A stretch of 64,000 nucleotides of DNA from Streptomyces resistomycificus (GCF_001514265.1 NZ_KQ949005.1:20160-84159); one strand, 5' to 3'; counted from the stretch's first letter, positions 42,926 through 50,794 are shown. Notes: generated by a model from the letters alone, not told the origin. Numbers and translations are program-made.

Positions 42926-43804
42926 ATGCTCAAGTCCGCTCTCCACCCGAGCTTCCGTTCCGTCCTCGCCGCACGGCGTGCCGCCGGGAGCGCGGTGCGG
43001 GTCGCCGGCGCGCACGACGCGCTGGGCGGCCGGCTCGCCGAGGCCGCCGGGTTCGACGCCGTGTGGGCGTCCAGCCTGGAGGTGTCCGCCGCCCGCTGCC
43101 TGCCCGACGCCAGCGTGCTGACCATGACCGAGTACCTCGAAGCGGCCGCCAACACCCAGAAGGCCCTCGGCATCCCGGTCGTCGCCGACGTCGACACCGG
43201 CTACGGCAACAACCTCAACGTGGCCCACATGGTCCGCGAGTACGAGGCCGCCGGGATCACCGCCGTCGCCATCGAGGACAAGCAATTCCCCAAGATGAAC
43301 AGCTTCGTCGCGACCTCCCACACCCTCCTCGACACCGACACGTTCGCCTCCAAGCTGCGGGTCGCCAAGCAGGCCCAGCGCACCGAGGACTTCTTCGTCA
43401 TCGCCCGCACCGAGGCGCTGATCGACGGCCTCGGCGTGGAGGTGGCCCTGGAACGCTGCCACGCGTACGTCGACGCGGGCGCCGACGGGGTCCTCGTGCA
43501 CTCCAAGAAGCCCACCAACGAGCAGGTGCTGGCCTTCCTCGCCGAGTGGCAGGACCGGGCGCCGGTCGTGGTCGTCCCGACCACCTACCCCGACTGGCAC
43601 ATCGACGACGCCGTCAAGGCCGGGGTCTCCACGGTCATCTACGCCAACCAGGGACTGCGCGCCACCATCCGCGCCCTGCGCGAGACCTTCTCCACGATCG
43701 TCGACCAGGGCGCCACCACCGAACTCGAGGACCGAATCGCCTCCGTGAAGGACATCTTCGCGCTGCAGGGCCTGGCCGAGTGGCAGGAGCTGGAATCGGC
43801 ATGA
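42926..43804 (+). CDS. pepM: Phosphoenolpyruvate mutase
   Basis: Forms the carbon-phosphorus bond by converting phosphoenolpyruvate to phosphonopyruvate, the entry step of nearly all phosphonate pathways. The 292-residue protein has the isocitrate lyase/PEP mutase fold. Asp88 and Asp90 in VVADVDTGYGN bind Mg. The diagnostic mutase motif EDKxxxxxNS is intact as EDKQFPKMNS (residues 117-126), which separates true mutases from isocitrate lyase-like relatives. Further marks are DFFVIARTEALIDGLG and VPTTYP. The ATG at 42926 follows CGAGGAG. The stop overlaps the MFS start. No phosphonopyruvate decarboxylase gene is nearby. Confidence 0.95.
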   Translation: MLKSALHPSFRSVLAARRAAGSAVRVAGAHDALGGRLAEAAGFDAVWASSLEVSAARCLPDASVLTMTEYLEAAANTQKALGIPVVADVDTGYGNNLNVAHMVREYEAAGITAVAIEDKQFPKMNSFVATSHTLLDTDTFASKLRVAKQAQRTEDFFVIARTEALIDGLGVEVALERCHAYVDAGADGVLVHSKKPTNEQVLAFLAEWQDRAPVVVVPTTYPDWHIDDAVKAGVSTVIYANQGLRATIRALRETFSTIVDQGATTELEDRIASVKDIFALQGLAEWQELESA

Positions 43805-45153
43805 CGGCCCTGCACGGCCCGTCCGCGCGGCCATCCGGAAACGGCCGGCGATCCGGAAACAGTCGACCATCCGGAAACGGCCGGCGGTCCGAGGACGGCC
43901 GGCGATCCAAGGGCGAACGGCGTCCGCTGCCGCCGGTGTTCTGGCTGCTGTTCGCCGGGACGCTGCTCAACCGGCTCGGCATCCTCGTCCCGGCGTTCCT
44001 CTCCCTGTTCCTGGCCGCGGAGACGGGGGTGGCGACCGGCACCATCGGTGTGCTGGTCGGCCTCTGGGGCGCCGGGTCGGTGGCGGGTTCGCTGGTGGGC
44101 GGGGCGCTGGCCGACCGGGTGGGGCCGCGGAGGGCCGTGCTGTTCTCGCAGGCGGTGTCCCTGGCCGCCTCCGTCACCCTGGTCTGCACGCAGCGCGTCA
44201 CGGTGCTGGCCTGCGTGGTCCTGCTGTCGGGCTGCGCTTCCACGCTGCACAAGCCGGCCGGGGCGGTCGTGGTCTCCCGCGAGCTGCCCGAGGCCGGCCA
44301 CGTGCGGGCGTTCGGCCTGCTCTACTGGGCGTCCAACATCGGCGCGGCGGTCTCGCCCGCGGTCTCCGGCGTCCTGCTGGAGTGGGATCCGCTGTGGCTG
44401 ATCGCCCTCAACATCGCGACCGCCGTGGCCTACGGCGCCGTGGCGACACGGCTGCCCGGCCCATCCGGCCCGTCCGGCCCGTCCGGCAAGGGCGGGCCCG
44501 CCGGGGGGCGTTCCCCCGCGCGCGGTCTGCTCGCCCCCTTCCGCTCCGGCCCGGTGGCCCGTTTCCTGTTCCTGTCCTTCTGCCTGGCCCTGATCTACCT
44601 CCAGAAGCAGTCCACGCTGCCCCTGGACATGGCAGCCCACGGCCTCGCTCCGCACACCTACGGTCTGGTCGTCTCCCTCAACGGCCTGCTGATCATCGTC
44701 CTCCAGCCGTTCGTGTCACGGTCGGCCGAACGGCTCGGCATGGACACCCAGTTCGTCCTGGCCGGTCTGCTGGTGGCCGTCGGTTTCGGTGCCAACGCGG
44801 TCGCCGGGAGCGCGTGGTCGTACGCTCTCGCGCTCACCGTGTGGACCCTCGGCGAGATCCTGCTGGTGCCGCAGGCCTCGGCGTTCCTGGTGCGGCACGC
44901 GCCCGAGGGCGGCGCGGGCTCCTACCAGGGCGCCTACCAGTTCGTCTGGAACCTCGGCCTGGTGCTGGGCGCCCCGCTGGGCATGACCGTGCGCGAGCGG
45001 TACGGCGGGGACACGCTGTGGGCCGGGTGCCTGGTCCTGGGGCTGGGCGTGGTCACGGCGTACGCGCTGTCCGCCCGCCGGCCGGGCCGCTCGCGTCACT
45101 CCGCGCCGGACAGCGCGGGGACCGACGGCAGCGACGGGAGGGAGGAGAGCTGA
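43801..45153 (+). CDS. MFS transporter (putative phosphonopeptide exporter)
   Basis: Major facilitator of 450 residues with about 12 hydrophobic helices and the family loop GALADRVGPRRAVLFSQAVS near residue 100. It starts with a long hydrophilic tail of about 40 residues made of RPSGN/GRRSG repeats (coding repeats near 43828-43910), and the central loop has a PSG repeat (GPSGPSGPSGKGG). Its ATG overlaps the pepM stop, so it is translated with the biosynthetic genes, and export of the product with self-protection is the likely role. The 3' end overlaps the convergent regulator by 58 bp. Confidence 0.88.
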   Translation: MTALHGPSARPSGNGRRSGNSRPSGNGRRSEDGRRSKGERRPLPPVFWLLFAGTLLNRLGILVPAFLSLFLAAETGVATGTIGVLVGLWGAGSVAGSLVGGALADRVGPRRAVLFSQAVSLAASVTLVCTQRVTVLACVVLLSGCASTLHKPAGAVVVSRELPEAGHVRAFGLLYWASNIGAAVSPAVSGVLLEWDPLWLIALNIATAVAYGAVATRLPGPSGPSGPSGKGGPAGGRSPARGLLAPFRSGPVARFLFLSFCLALIYLQKQSTLPLDMAAHGLAPHTYGLVVSLNGLLIIVLQPFVSRSAERLGMDTQFVLAGLLVAVGFGANAVAGSAWSYALALTVWTLGEILLVPQASAFLVRHAPEGGAGSYQGAYQFVWNLGLVLGAPLGMTVRERYGGDTLWAGCLVLGLGVVTAYALSARRPGRSRHSAPDSAGTDGSDGREES

Positions 45154-46220
45154 ACCGGACACGGCACCGGATCCGACCGCCGCACCTTCCCGGCCGCCGC
45201 CTTCACCGCGGGCCGCCCGGCGTCCCCCGGGCGCTGCTCGGCATCCCCGTCCAGCACACCCGACTTGGCGATGAGGTACCCCAGCTGCGCGCGGCTGCGG
45301 CTGCCGAACCGGGACGAGAGGCGGGCGATGTACTCCTGGCAGCGCCGGACGCTGATCCCGAGCTGCTGGGCGGTCACCGCGTCCTTGTCGCCGGCCACCA
45401 CGTGCCGCAGGATGGCCAGTTCCAGTTCGTCGGTGATCTGGGCGGTCACCTTGTCCCGGCCGGGCGGGGTGAAGGGCACGGCACGGATCCAGGACCGTTC
45501 GAAGGCGACCGCGAGGAAGGCGACGACCGCAGGGATGCGCACCTCGACGGCCACCGTGCGGTCGGCGGTGCTCGGGATGAAGGCGACCTTGCGGTCGAAG
45601 ATGATCAGCCGGTCGAAGTTCTCGTCCAGCGTGCGCACTTCGGCGCCGTGCTCCTCGATGGTGCGCACGAAGTCCCGGGTGGCGGCGCTGGTCCGCGCGT
45701 TGTGCTGGTAGATCGTCTTCATCCGCGCGCCGCGGCCCAGCATCGCGAGCGTCGGCGGCAGCGAGTCGGCGAGCACCTCCGGGGAGCGCGGACCGCCCGG
45801 CTGCGAGGTCAGTATCTCCTCGTGGCACTCCCGGGTGGCGATCTCGATGGCGGCGTTGATGTGCGCGAGGCCCGAGTGCACCTCGTACCCGCCGGAGTCC
45901 CGGTGCCGGCGGTAGGCCTCCACCGCCGGAGCCAGCCTCTCCTGGCTGCGCATCAGCCGACTGATCACCTCCTGGGCCTCTTCGAGGATCGCGGAAGCGC
46001 GCCGGCTGCACACATGGCCGGGATTCACCGCCATGTACGTGTCGCCGCTGCGGTGCAGCAGCCCGCTCGCCACGAGCCGCCGTACCGCTTCCGCGTCCGG
46101 CGCCGCCGCCTCGTCGATCGGTCCCGGCAGCAGGGGCAGCAGCGAGGCGTACACCTCGATGTCCTCCTGCCGCACCGGCCCCCCGTCCAGCTCGTCCACC
46201 CGCTCGCCCCGTTCCGTCAC
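45096..46220 (-). CDS. LuxR-type regulator of the phosphonate cluster
   Basis: A 374-residue regulator with an N-terminal winged-helix-like region (EAVRRLVASGLLHRSGDTY), a coiled coil, a central PLD-like domain (MKTIYQHNARTSAATRDF, FDRLIIFDRKVAFIPST) and a C-terminal LuxR HTH (VTAQQLGISVRRCQEYIARL, SSRFGSRSRAQLGYLIAKSG). A low-complexity tail of about 45 residues follows. The TrmB/LuxR-like layout is common in actinomycete regulators of specialised metabolism. It is convergent with the MFS gene and overlaps it. Probably activates the cluster; target sites are unknown. Confidence 0.85.
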   Translation of the reverse strand: MTERGERVDELDGGPVRQEDIEVYASLLPLLPGPIDEAAAPDAEAVRRLVASGLLHRSGDTYMAVNPGHVCSRRASAILEEAQEVISRLMRSQERLAPAVEAYRRHRDSGGYEVHSGLAHINAAIEIATRECHEEILTSQPGGPRSPEVLADSLPPTLAMLGRGARMKTIYQHNARTSAATRDFVRTIEEHGAEVRTLDENFDRLIIFDRKVAFIPSTADRTVAVEVRIPAVVAFLAVAFERSWIRAVPFTPPGRDKVTAQITDELELAILRHVVAGDKDAVTAQQLGISVRRCQEYIARLSSRFGSRSRAQLGYLIAKSGVLDGDAEQRPGDAGRPAVKAAAGKVRRSDPVPCPVQLSSLPSLPSVPALSGAE

Positions 46221-46370
46221 GACTCCCCCGAAGTGTGGCCATCAGCACGCCATCATCTTCAAAAGTTAACCGCACACTCCGGGCGTGACACTTGACGGTC
46301 CTGTGACAGCCGTCTCCTTGGCTCTTTTCTTTCGGTGCGGTCGACGGAGGCGGGGTTTCTCCGTGTGCGG

Positions 46371-46430
46371 TGGTGAACGCGAGCATGGTGAACGCGAGCC
46401 TGGCGAGAGCGAGCCTGGTGAACGCGTGCT
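46371..46430. repeat. 15-bp tandem repeat, four units
   Basis: Units TGGTGAACGCGAGCA, TGGTGAACGCGAGCC, TGGCGAGAGCGAGCC and TGGTGAACGCGTGCT lie end to end, with increasing divergence from the first. Confidence 0.8.
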
Positions 46431-46530
46431 CTACGAGGCCGTGCGTCCGAAGCAGCGCTCCAGGTCGGTGAGGTCGTAGAAGGCGCTGCCCCTGGCGACC
46501 GGCCGGCAGCCCGTCCTGAACGGCGTCCTC
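46431..46530 (-). pseudogene. Possible 3' relic of a gene
   Basis: On the minus strand a frame without a start codon ends at the TAG at 46433-46431. Its last residues read RTPFRTGCRPVARGSA and then FYDLTDLERCFGRTAS, a coding-like ending with good codon bias. Nothing upstream continues it. It may be the end of a deleted gene at the cluster border; the family is not recognised. Confidence 0.3.
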
Positions 46531-46659
46531 CCGTCATGCTGTGTGGGCAGGTGAACGCCGGATGGCTGGGGGCGGCAGCCCGCATGCCGGGAGGGCCAGC
46601 TACGGTCAGGTCCGGAGAGGTCGCCCCCTCTCCTCGATCGTTCTCACGGGGGAGAGCCG

Positions 46660-47184
46660 ATGAGGCTGTCGTTGTTGCGCCGCTCCGGCCGGGCGCGCAC
46701 CGCCGTCGTCCTGGCCGCGGCCGTCGGACTGCTGACGGGTACCGCCCTGGTCGTCACCGAGCTGAACTCACCCACCTTCGGGCTGGAGGCGGCACCACGG
46801 GGCGACGCCCCGGAGTGCGCCCGCGTCGCGAAGGACTCCCCGGACGGCGTCGGCGGACAACGCCGCGACGACGTCACCCTCCCCGGCGTCGCCGTCTGGG
46901 GCGACGGATCGGTCGTCCTGCGCTGCGGCCTGCGCCCGCCCGCCCCGACGGTCGACCACTGTCTGACCGTCGACGACGTCGACTGGGTCTGGCGCGAAGC
47001 GCGCTCCCGCGACGGCGAGAAGGTCCTCATCACCTACGGCCGCAACCCGGCCGTCGAACTCACCGTCTCCGACCGGGTCACCGCGATCGACGACGTCCTG
47101 GTGGAACTCAGCCACGCGGTCAGGCCGATCCGGCAGAAAAACGAGTGCGTCAGCGCGGCGGACGTACCGGCGACGGTGTCCTAG
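46660..47184 (+). CDS. DUF3515 family membrane-anchored protein
   Basis: Exported protein of 174 residues with an N-terminal anchor (RTAVVLAAAVGLLTGTALVV). DUF3515 marks are APECARVAKDSPDGVGGQRR, VAVWGDGSVVLRCGLRPPAP, CLTVDDVDWVWREAR and the ending VLVELSHAVRPIRQKNECVS. Conserved cysteines (CARVA, LRCGL, HCLTV, NECVS) suggest disulphides outside the membrane. Start ATG at 46660. The family is found in actinobacteria and has no assigned function. Confidence 0.85.
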   Translation: MRLSLLRRSGRARTAVVLAAAVGLLTGTALVVTELNSPTFGLEAAPRGDAPECARVAKDSPDGVGGQRRDDVTLPGVAVWGDGSVVLRCGLRPPAPTVDHCLTVDDVDWVWREARSRDGEKVLITYGRNPAVELTVSDRVTAIDDVLVELSHAVRPIRQKNECVSAADVPATVS

Positions 47185-47227
47185 CTTCCGGGATCCGCAA
47201 CCGCGCGGACAGCCGGGACAGGCCGTC

Positions 47228-47292
47228 CCCCCGGACCGCCTGCCCCCGGACCGCCTGCCCCCACCGGGCTTCCCGCCCACCGGGCTTCCCGC
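47228..47292. repeat. Two short tandem repeats
   Basis: CCCCCGGACCGCCTG occurs twice in tandem (47228-47257) and CCACCGGGCTTCCCGC twice in tandem (47261-47292), in the gap between convergent genes. Confidence 0.7.
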
Positions 47293-47321
47293 CCACCAGA
47301 CGCCAAGCCTGCGGCGTTGTT

Positions 47322-47996
47322 CTAGCCGTCCGCGCGGTCCAGTGCCCGGGTGATGGCCTGTTCGTCCTGGCCGAGGACGGCCTTCTCGAGACTCTGGTCG
47401 TCCTTGCGGGAGAAGCGCTCGCCTCGGGCGACGTCCTCCTTGCTCAGGACCCGTCCGCACCATTCCCCCTGGTCGCCGGTCCGGTCGTCGAACGGGACGG
47501 CTGCGCCCTCCCCGAGGACGATCCACCCGTCGTCGCTCCAGCGGAGCGCGAGCAGGTAGGTGTGGCCGGTCTCCAGGCGAGGGGCGTTCGGCGCGGTCCG
47601 CTTGATGCGGTTGCCGCTCTCCCGGTACACCCGCCAGCCGGGGGCCACCATGTCGAACTCCTTGCCCATGGAGCGGGCGGGCCTGTCGGAGGACCAGAGG
47701 AGGTCGTCCGTGCGGAACGTGACCATGCGGTCGGTCTCGTACCGGAACACCCCCTGCGCGACATCACGGCCGTTGGTGTCCCGCTCCGCCGTCGGGGTGG
47801 CGACGACGACATGGTCGGCGTGGGTGACCCAGTCCTCCGCGGTCTGGGACGGGTGGTCGTCGTCGCCGATCCCGCAGCCGACCACCGTGGCCAGACCCGG
47901 TCGGCCGACCAGGACTCCCGCGACGACTCCGACGAGGGCCAGGGCGACGGTGAGGGGACGGCTCGCGATGCGGCCGCCGTGACGTATCCCTTCCAC
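47322..47996 (-). CDS. Membrane-anchored protein of unknown function
   Basis: About 224 residues starting from the GTG at 47996; the start is uncertain, with GTG at 48008 as an alternative. A single hydrophobic helix (ASRPLTVALALVGVVAGVLV) near the N-terminus is followed by VVGCGIGDDDHPSQTAEDW, then a soluble part with VVVATPTAERDTNGRD, YLLALRWSDDGWIVLGEG and WCGRVLSKEDVARGE. These resemble bacterial proteins with a small beta domain sensing or carrying ligands, but no family is recognised. Convergent with the DUF3515 gene. Confidence 0.6.
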   Translation of the reverse strand: MEGIRHGGRIASRPLTVALALVGVVAGVLVGRPGLATVVGCGIGDDDHPSQTAEDWVTHADHVVVATPTAERDTNGRDVAQGVFRYETDRMVTFRTDDLLWSSDRPARSMGKEFDMVAPGWRVYRESGNRIKRTAPNAPRLETGHTYLLALRWSDDGWIVLGEGAAVPFDDRTGDQGEWCGRVLSKEDVARGERFSRKDDQSLEKAVLGQDEQAITRALDRADG

Positions 47997-48251
47997 GACT
48001 ACCGGCACCCCCGTGCCGCGGCTCGCGAAGTGGACTGGGCGTGTCTGTATGGCCGTTTCTGCGGCATGAAGAAGTGCTCCCCCGGTGAGCGACGGCGTCC
48101 CCGTCGCTGTGAGTGACGTGCGCGACGGCGGATTGGTCAAGATCCACCGAAAGCGGTGATCACCATAGACCGGCGAGGCCGAGCGTGCCGGTGGATTGCC
48201 CGGAATCCGCCGCTGCCCGACCTCGGCACCCCGGCCGCCCCCGGTGGAGGG

Positions 48252-48467
48252 TCAGGGCAGGGCGATGCCGTCCAGCCTGCCTGCCTTGGCGTCGTCGAGC
48301 AGGTGGGTGAACTGGTCGAGGCTCATCCGGACGCGCTGGCCGAAGTCGTCGGTCAGGATGATCCGTTGGTCGGCCGGGGCGCTGGGGTCGACGAAGAGCT
48401 GGGGGCAGCCGCAGTCGCAGTCGCCGCAGAACGTGGCGACGGGTTCCAGCCCGCTGGTGTCGGTCAA
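48252..48467 (-). CDS. Small cysteine-rich protein, function unknown
   Basis: A 71-residue protein begun by a TTG at 48467, chosen because GGAGG lies 8 bases upstream; no ATG or GTG fits. It begins LTDTSGLEPVATFCGDCDCG and has a CxxCxCxCP cluster near residues 14-21 (CGDCDCGCP), then LFVDPSAPADQRIILTDDFG and a helix MSLDQFTHLLDDAKAGRLDG. The Cys spacing suggests metal binding. Similar small proteins appear in other Streptomyces but no role is known to me. Confidence 0.65.
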   Translation of the reverse strand: MTDTSGLEPVATFCGDCDCGCPQLFVDPSAPADQRIILTDDFGQRVRMSLDQFTHLLDDAKAGRLDGIALP

Positions 48468-48756
48468 GGTGTTCCACCTCCGTGGGTGTGGGCCCGCGGC
48501 GCGCCGGCGTGTGGGCGACCGGCGGTCGCGGGGGACTGTCCGGGGGATACCCGGCGGAACCCGCACGGACGCGCGCGCTGAGTGCGGGCGGAGGCGCGTT
48601 GGGTGCCGGGCGCGCGCCGGTGCTCCGTCGGCCGCTTCGATTGCCTCGACCGCGGTGGCGGGCCGGGAACTCGACGGCATCCTCAGCCGACCTCTGGAGG
48701 GGGCCCGCCCACGTCGGCCGTACGTCTCTCCGCGTGGGCGGCCCCCGCCAACTCCG

Positions 48757-49425
48757 TCAGCTCTTGTCGAGGAGCTTGTTCATCTCGGTGATCTCGGCGG
48801 TCTGCGCGGTGACGATGTCGTCGGCCATGGACGTGGCGGGACCGTACCGGCCCTTGTCCTTCTCGGTGCCGGCCATGTCCACCGCACCCTCGTGGTGCTC
48901 GATCATCATGGTCAGGAACAGGGTGTCGAAGTCACCGCCGGAGGCCTTCTCCAGCTTCTCCATGTCCGAGCCGTCCATCATCCCGGGCATCTTGTGCGCC
49001 CCGGACCGTCCCGAGTGGTCCATGCCGGGCATCGACTCGGCCGAGCCGTCGGACGACGCCGGGACGTCCTCGCCCCAGGACGTCAGCCAGCCGCTCATGG
49101 TCCTGATCTCCGGGTCCTGCGCCTTCTCGATGCGTGCGGCGAGGTCCTTCACCTCGGGGGAGGACGCCCGCCCGGCCGCGAGTGCGGCCATCTCCAGGGC
49201 CTGCCGGTGGTGCGGGATCATGCCCTGCGCGAAGGAGACGTCCTGGGCGTTGTGCGCGCCGGTCGAGGCGGCGGAACGCGTCGGCGACGACGCGGAGGGG
49301 TGGCCGCCCGCGTGCCCGCTGCCGCTGTCGTCGCCGCCGTCGCCGCAGGCGGCGAGGACGAGCGCGGCGGTGACGGACGCGGCCGCGAGGACGGCGCGGT
49401 GGGTCAGGGTACGGGTGTTGCGCAT
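48757..49425 (-). CDS. DUF305 domain lipoprotein
   Basis: Exported lipoprotein of 222 residues: signal MRNTRTLTHRAVLAAASVTA, lipobox VLAAC near residue 27, a Gly/Ser spacer, then the DUF305 (CopM-like) fold with two His/Met-rich motifs: FAQGMIPHHRQALEMAAL near 67-84 and LFLTMMIEHHEGAVDMAGT near 170-188, plus MPGMDHSGRSGAHKMPGMMD between. Such motifs bind copper in characterised relatives. The ATG at 49425 follows AGGAG. It follows the DUF6153 gene on the same strand by 91 bp, so both are probably one metal-related operon. Confidence 0.9.
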   Translation of the reverse strand: MRNTRTLTHRAVLAAASVTAALVLAACGDGGDDSGSGHAGGHPSASSPTRSAASTGAHNAQDVSFAQGMIPHHRQALEMAALAAGRASSPEVKDLAARIEKAQDPEIRTMSGWLTSWGEDVPASSDGSAESMPGMDHSGRSGAHKMPGMMDGSDMEKLEKASGGDFDTLFLTMMIEHHEGAVDMAGTEKDKGRYGPATSMADDIVTAQTAEITEMNKLLDKS

Positions 49426-49516
49426 GCTGTTACTCCTGCTGTGCTGTGCGAACAAGGATCCGGACGTGCCGAGGCGCACCGCGTCGTCGTGCCGGGGACG
49501 CGGTGCCGCGTGGTGT

Positions 49517-49909
49517 CTAGATCCGCAGGAGCTGGAGTTCCGCCAGGGAGGGCGGCGCGCGTGCGCTGTCCGGGGCGGCGACGGCGTACGAGCGGACGAA
49601 GCCCGCGCGAACGGTCGCGGCCACCGGGTCGGGAACGAGAGCGGGCAGGGTGGGCGCACCACTGACCGCGGCCGCCGCACAGGTCGCGTCGGCGTGTGCG
49701 AGGTGGCCGCCGCCGCAGCCTCCGCCATGGCCGCAGTCGTCCTGGACCTCGACCTGCGCCGTCCCATGCAGTGGCCCGGCGTGTTCGTGCACCACGCCAC
49801 CGGGAGCCAGGCCGTGCATGGCCAACAGCCCGGCCCACAGCCCGAGCACGAGCAGCGCCCGCCACGACCGCGCGGGCGGCGGCGCGAGGAGCTGCTCGGG
49901 GCTGTTCAT
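49517..49909 (-). CDS. DUF6153-like membrane protein
   Basis: A 130-residue protein with an N-terminal helix (RALLVLGLWAGLLAMHGLAP), a His/Gly/Cys-rich centre (HEHAGPLHG, CGHGGGCGGGHLAHADATC) and the ending SLAELQLLRI. The His and Cys clusters suggest metal binding at the membrane surface. The ATG at 49909 (MNSPEQLL) is preferred. It precedes the DUF305 gene; the two are commonly adjacent in Streptomyces. Confidence 0.75.
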   Translation of the reverse strand: MNSPEQLLAPPPARSWRALLVLGLWAGLLAMHGLAPGGVVHEHAGPLHGTAQVEVQDDCGHGGGCGGGHLAHADATCAAAAVSGAPTLPALVPDPVAATVRAGFVRSYAVAAPDSARAPPSLAELQLLRI

Positions 49910-50154
49910 CGGCCTCATCCTAGGGGCGTCGTCATCCGCGCGCCGAGGACGGCAGGCATGTGGATGAGTCGGGGCTCGGCTGACCGGTCGTGGCTTCGGT
50001 CAGCCGGAGTGATCCTCAGCCCCGTGACCTCGGAGGTTCCTCGACGACCAGCCCCGCCGGTGCCGAGACCGACGCGATCCGGCCGTGGGCCCCGGCCGCC
50101 TGAGGCCCTCTCAGGCACCAAAAAGGGCGAGGCCCGAAGAGCCCGCCCGATCCG

Positions 50155-50250
50155 CAAGAAACCCCAGGTCAGGGCCACACCAGGCAATACGGCTGATGCC
50201 CGGCCTCATGCAACCGATGCGAGCAGTCCTGCCACTCGTGCAGCGATTGG
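50155..50250 (-). pseudogene. Truncated 3' end of the conserved gene at 55585-56016 (left repeat copy)
   Basis: Ninety-six bases matching 55571-55666 without gaps, with 12 differences. On the minus strand the copy encodes LHEWQDCSHRLHEAGHQPYC then LVWP and a stop. The intact gene ends with the same 24 residues apart from one Phe/Cys change, and the other coding differences are synonymous. Similarity stops just upstream of LHEW. This looks like an old gene end displaced by an insertion. Confidence 0.75.
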
Positions 50251-50281
50251 GAGAGGCGGGGTGCTGACCTGGGGTTTCTTG
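50155..50281. repeat. Perfect 18-bp inverted repeat around the displaced gene end
   Basis: CAAGAAACCCCAGGTCAG at 50155-50172 is matched by its exact reverse complement at 50264-50281, with 91 bases between. The same 18-mer occurs once at 55571-55588 on the other side of the island. Confidence 0.85.
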
Positions 50282-50794
50282 GTGATATGTGGGCTGACCT
50301 GCGGAAACGGCTCTCGGTAGTTCTCGCGGGTCGGCGCTGTTTCCCAAACTCATGTGCCCTGGATGTGCCCTGGGCGCTCACTCGTGCGCTGGTCTCGGGA
50401 GCCGGAGCCGCTGAGCTGACCCGGCGGAGACGCCGAAGCCTCCGGCGCTGGCCTTCCTCAAGGGCCTCGGTGGAGGATCCGCCTGCGACACCCGCTTTAG
50501 GAGTGGGATCGAATCCTTGCCGGGTGGTACTTGACCGTGGCGTGTGGCGCTGTTCTGCAAGGCTCGCGGTCGACCGGCCGGACTCATGGCTGGATCCGTT
50601 TCAGCAGCCAGGAGGGGACGGCGCGGGCGGCGCCGGAGACGCTGATCCTGCGTATCCCGTCAACTGCTTGGTGATGTGCATCGTCCTGCCCTCGGGCTCT
50701 GCCGGCACGTGGCTGCCGGACCCACCGCAGACGAGGAGCACCGTACGCGACTCGAGTGACCGGCGCGTGCGATGCCCCTCCCCTTGCCGCCCGG

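Larger units (their letters stand above)
46221..46659. other. Gene-poor boundary with repeats and a possible gene relic
   Basis: About 440 bp between the regulator and the DUF3515 gene. It has AT-richer DNA near 46250-46330 (probably the regulator's promoter), a 15-bp tandem repeat and a coding-like minus-strand relic, both listed separately. Confidence 0.5.
49910..50794. other. Gene-poor region at the left edge of the putative island
   Basis: About 885 bp without an intact gene. It holds a hairpin at 50098-50116, the truncated gene 3' end within an inverted repeat (50155-50281), and relic-like frames to 50790. Codon bias is weak and uneven compared with neighbouring genes. Confidence 0.55.

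Noticed and set aside
42926..43804. Methylisocitrate lyase or isocitrate lyase as the identity of the PEP mutase
   Set aside because: These lack the EDKxxxxxNS loop seen here; lyases carry a KKCGH-type motif instead, which is absent.
50490..50530. tRNA T-arm-like sequence GGGATCGAATCC
   Set aside because: No paired acceptor stem, anticodon arm or D arm could be built around it, and the T-loop lacks TTCGA.
50601..50681. 26-residue minus-strand peptide MHITKQLTG...PPGC considered as a RiPP precursor
   Set aside because: It is the tail of a long open shadow frame that continues upstream without a stop, and no modification enzymes are nearby.
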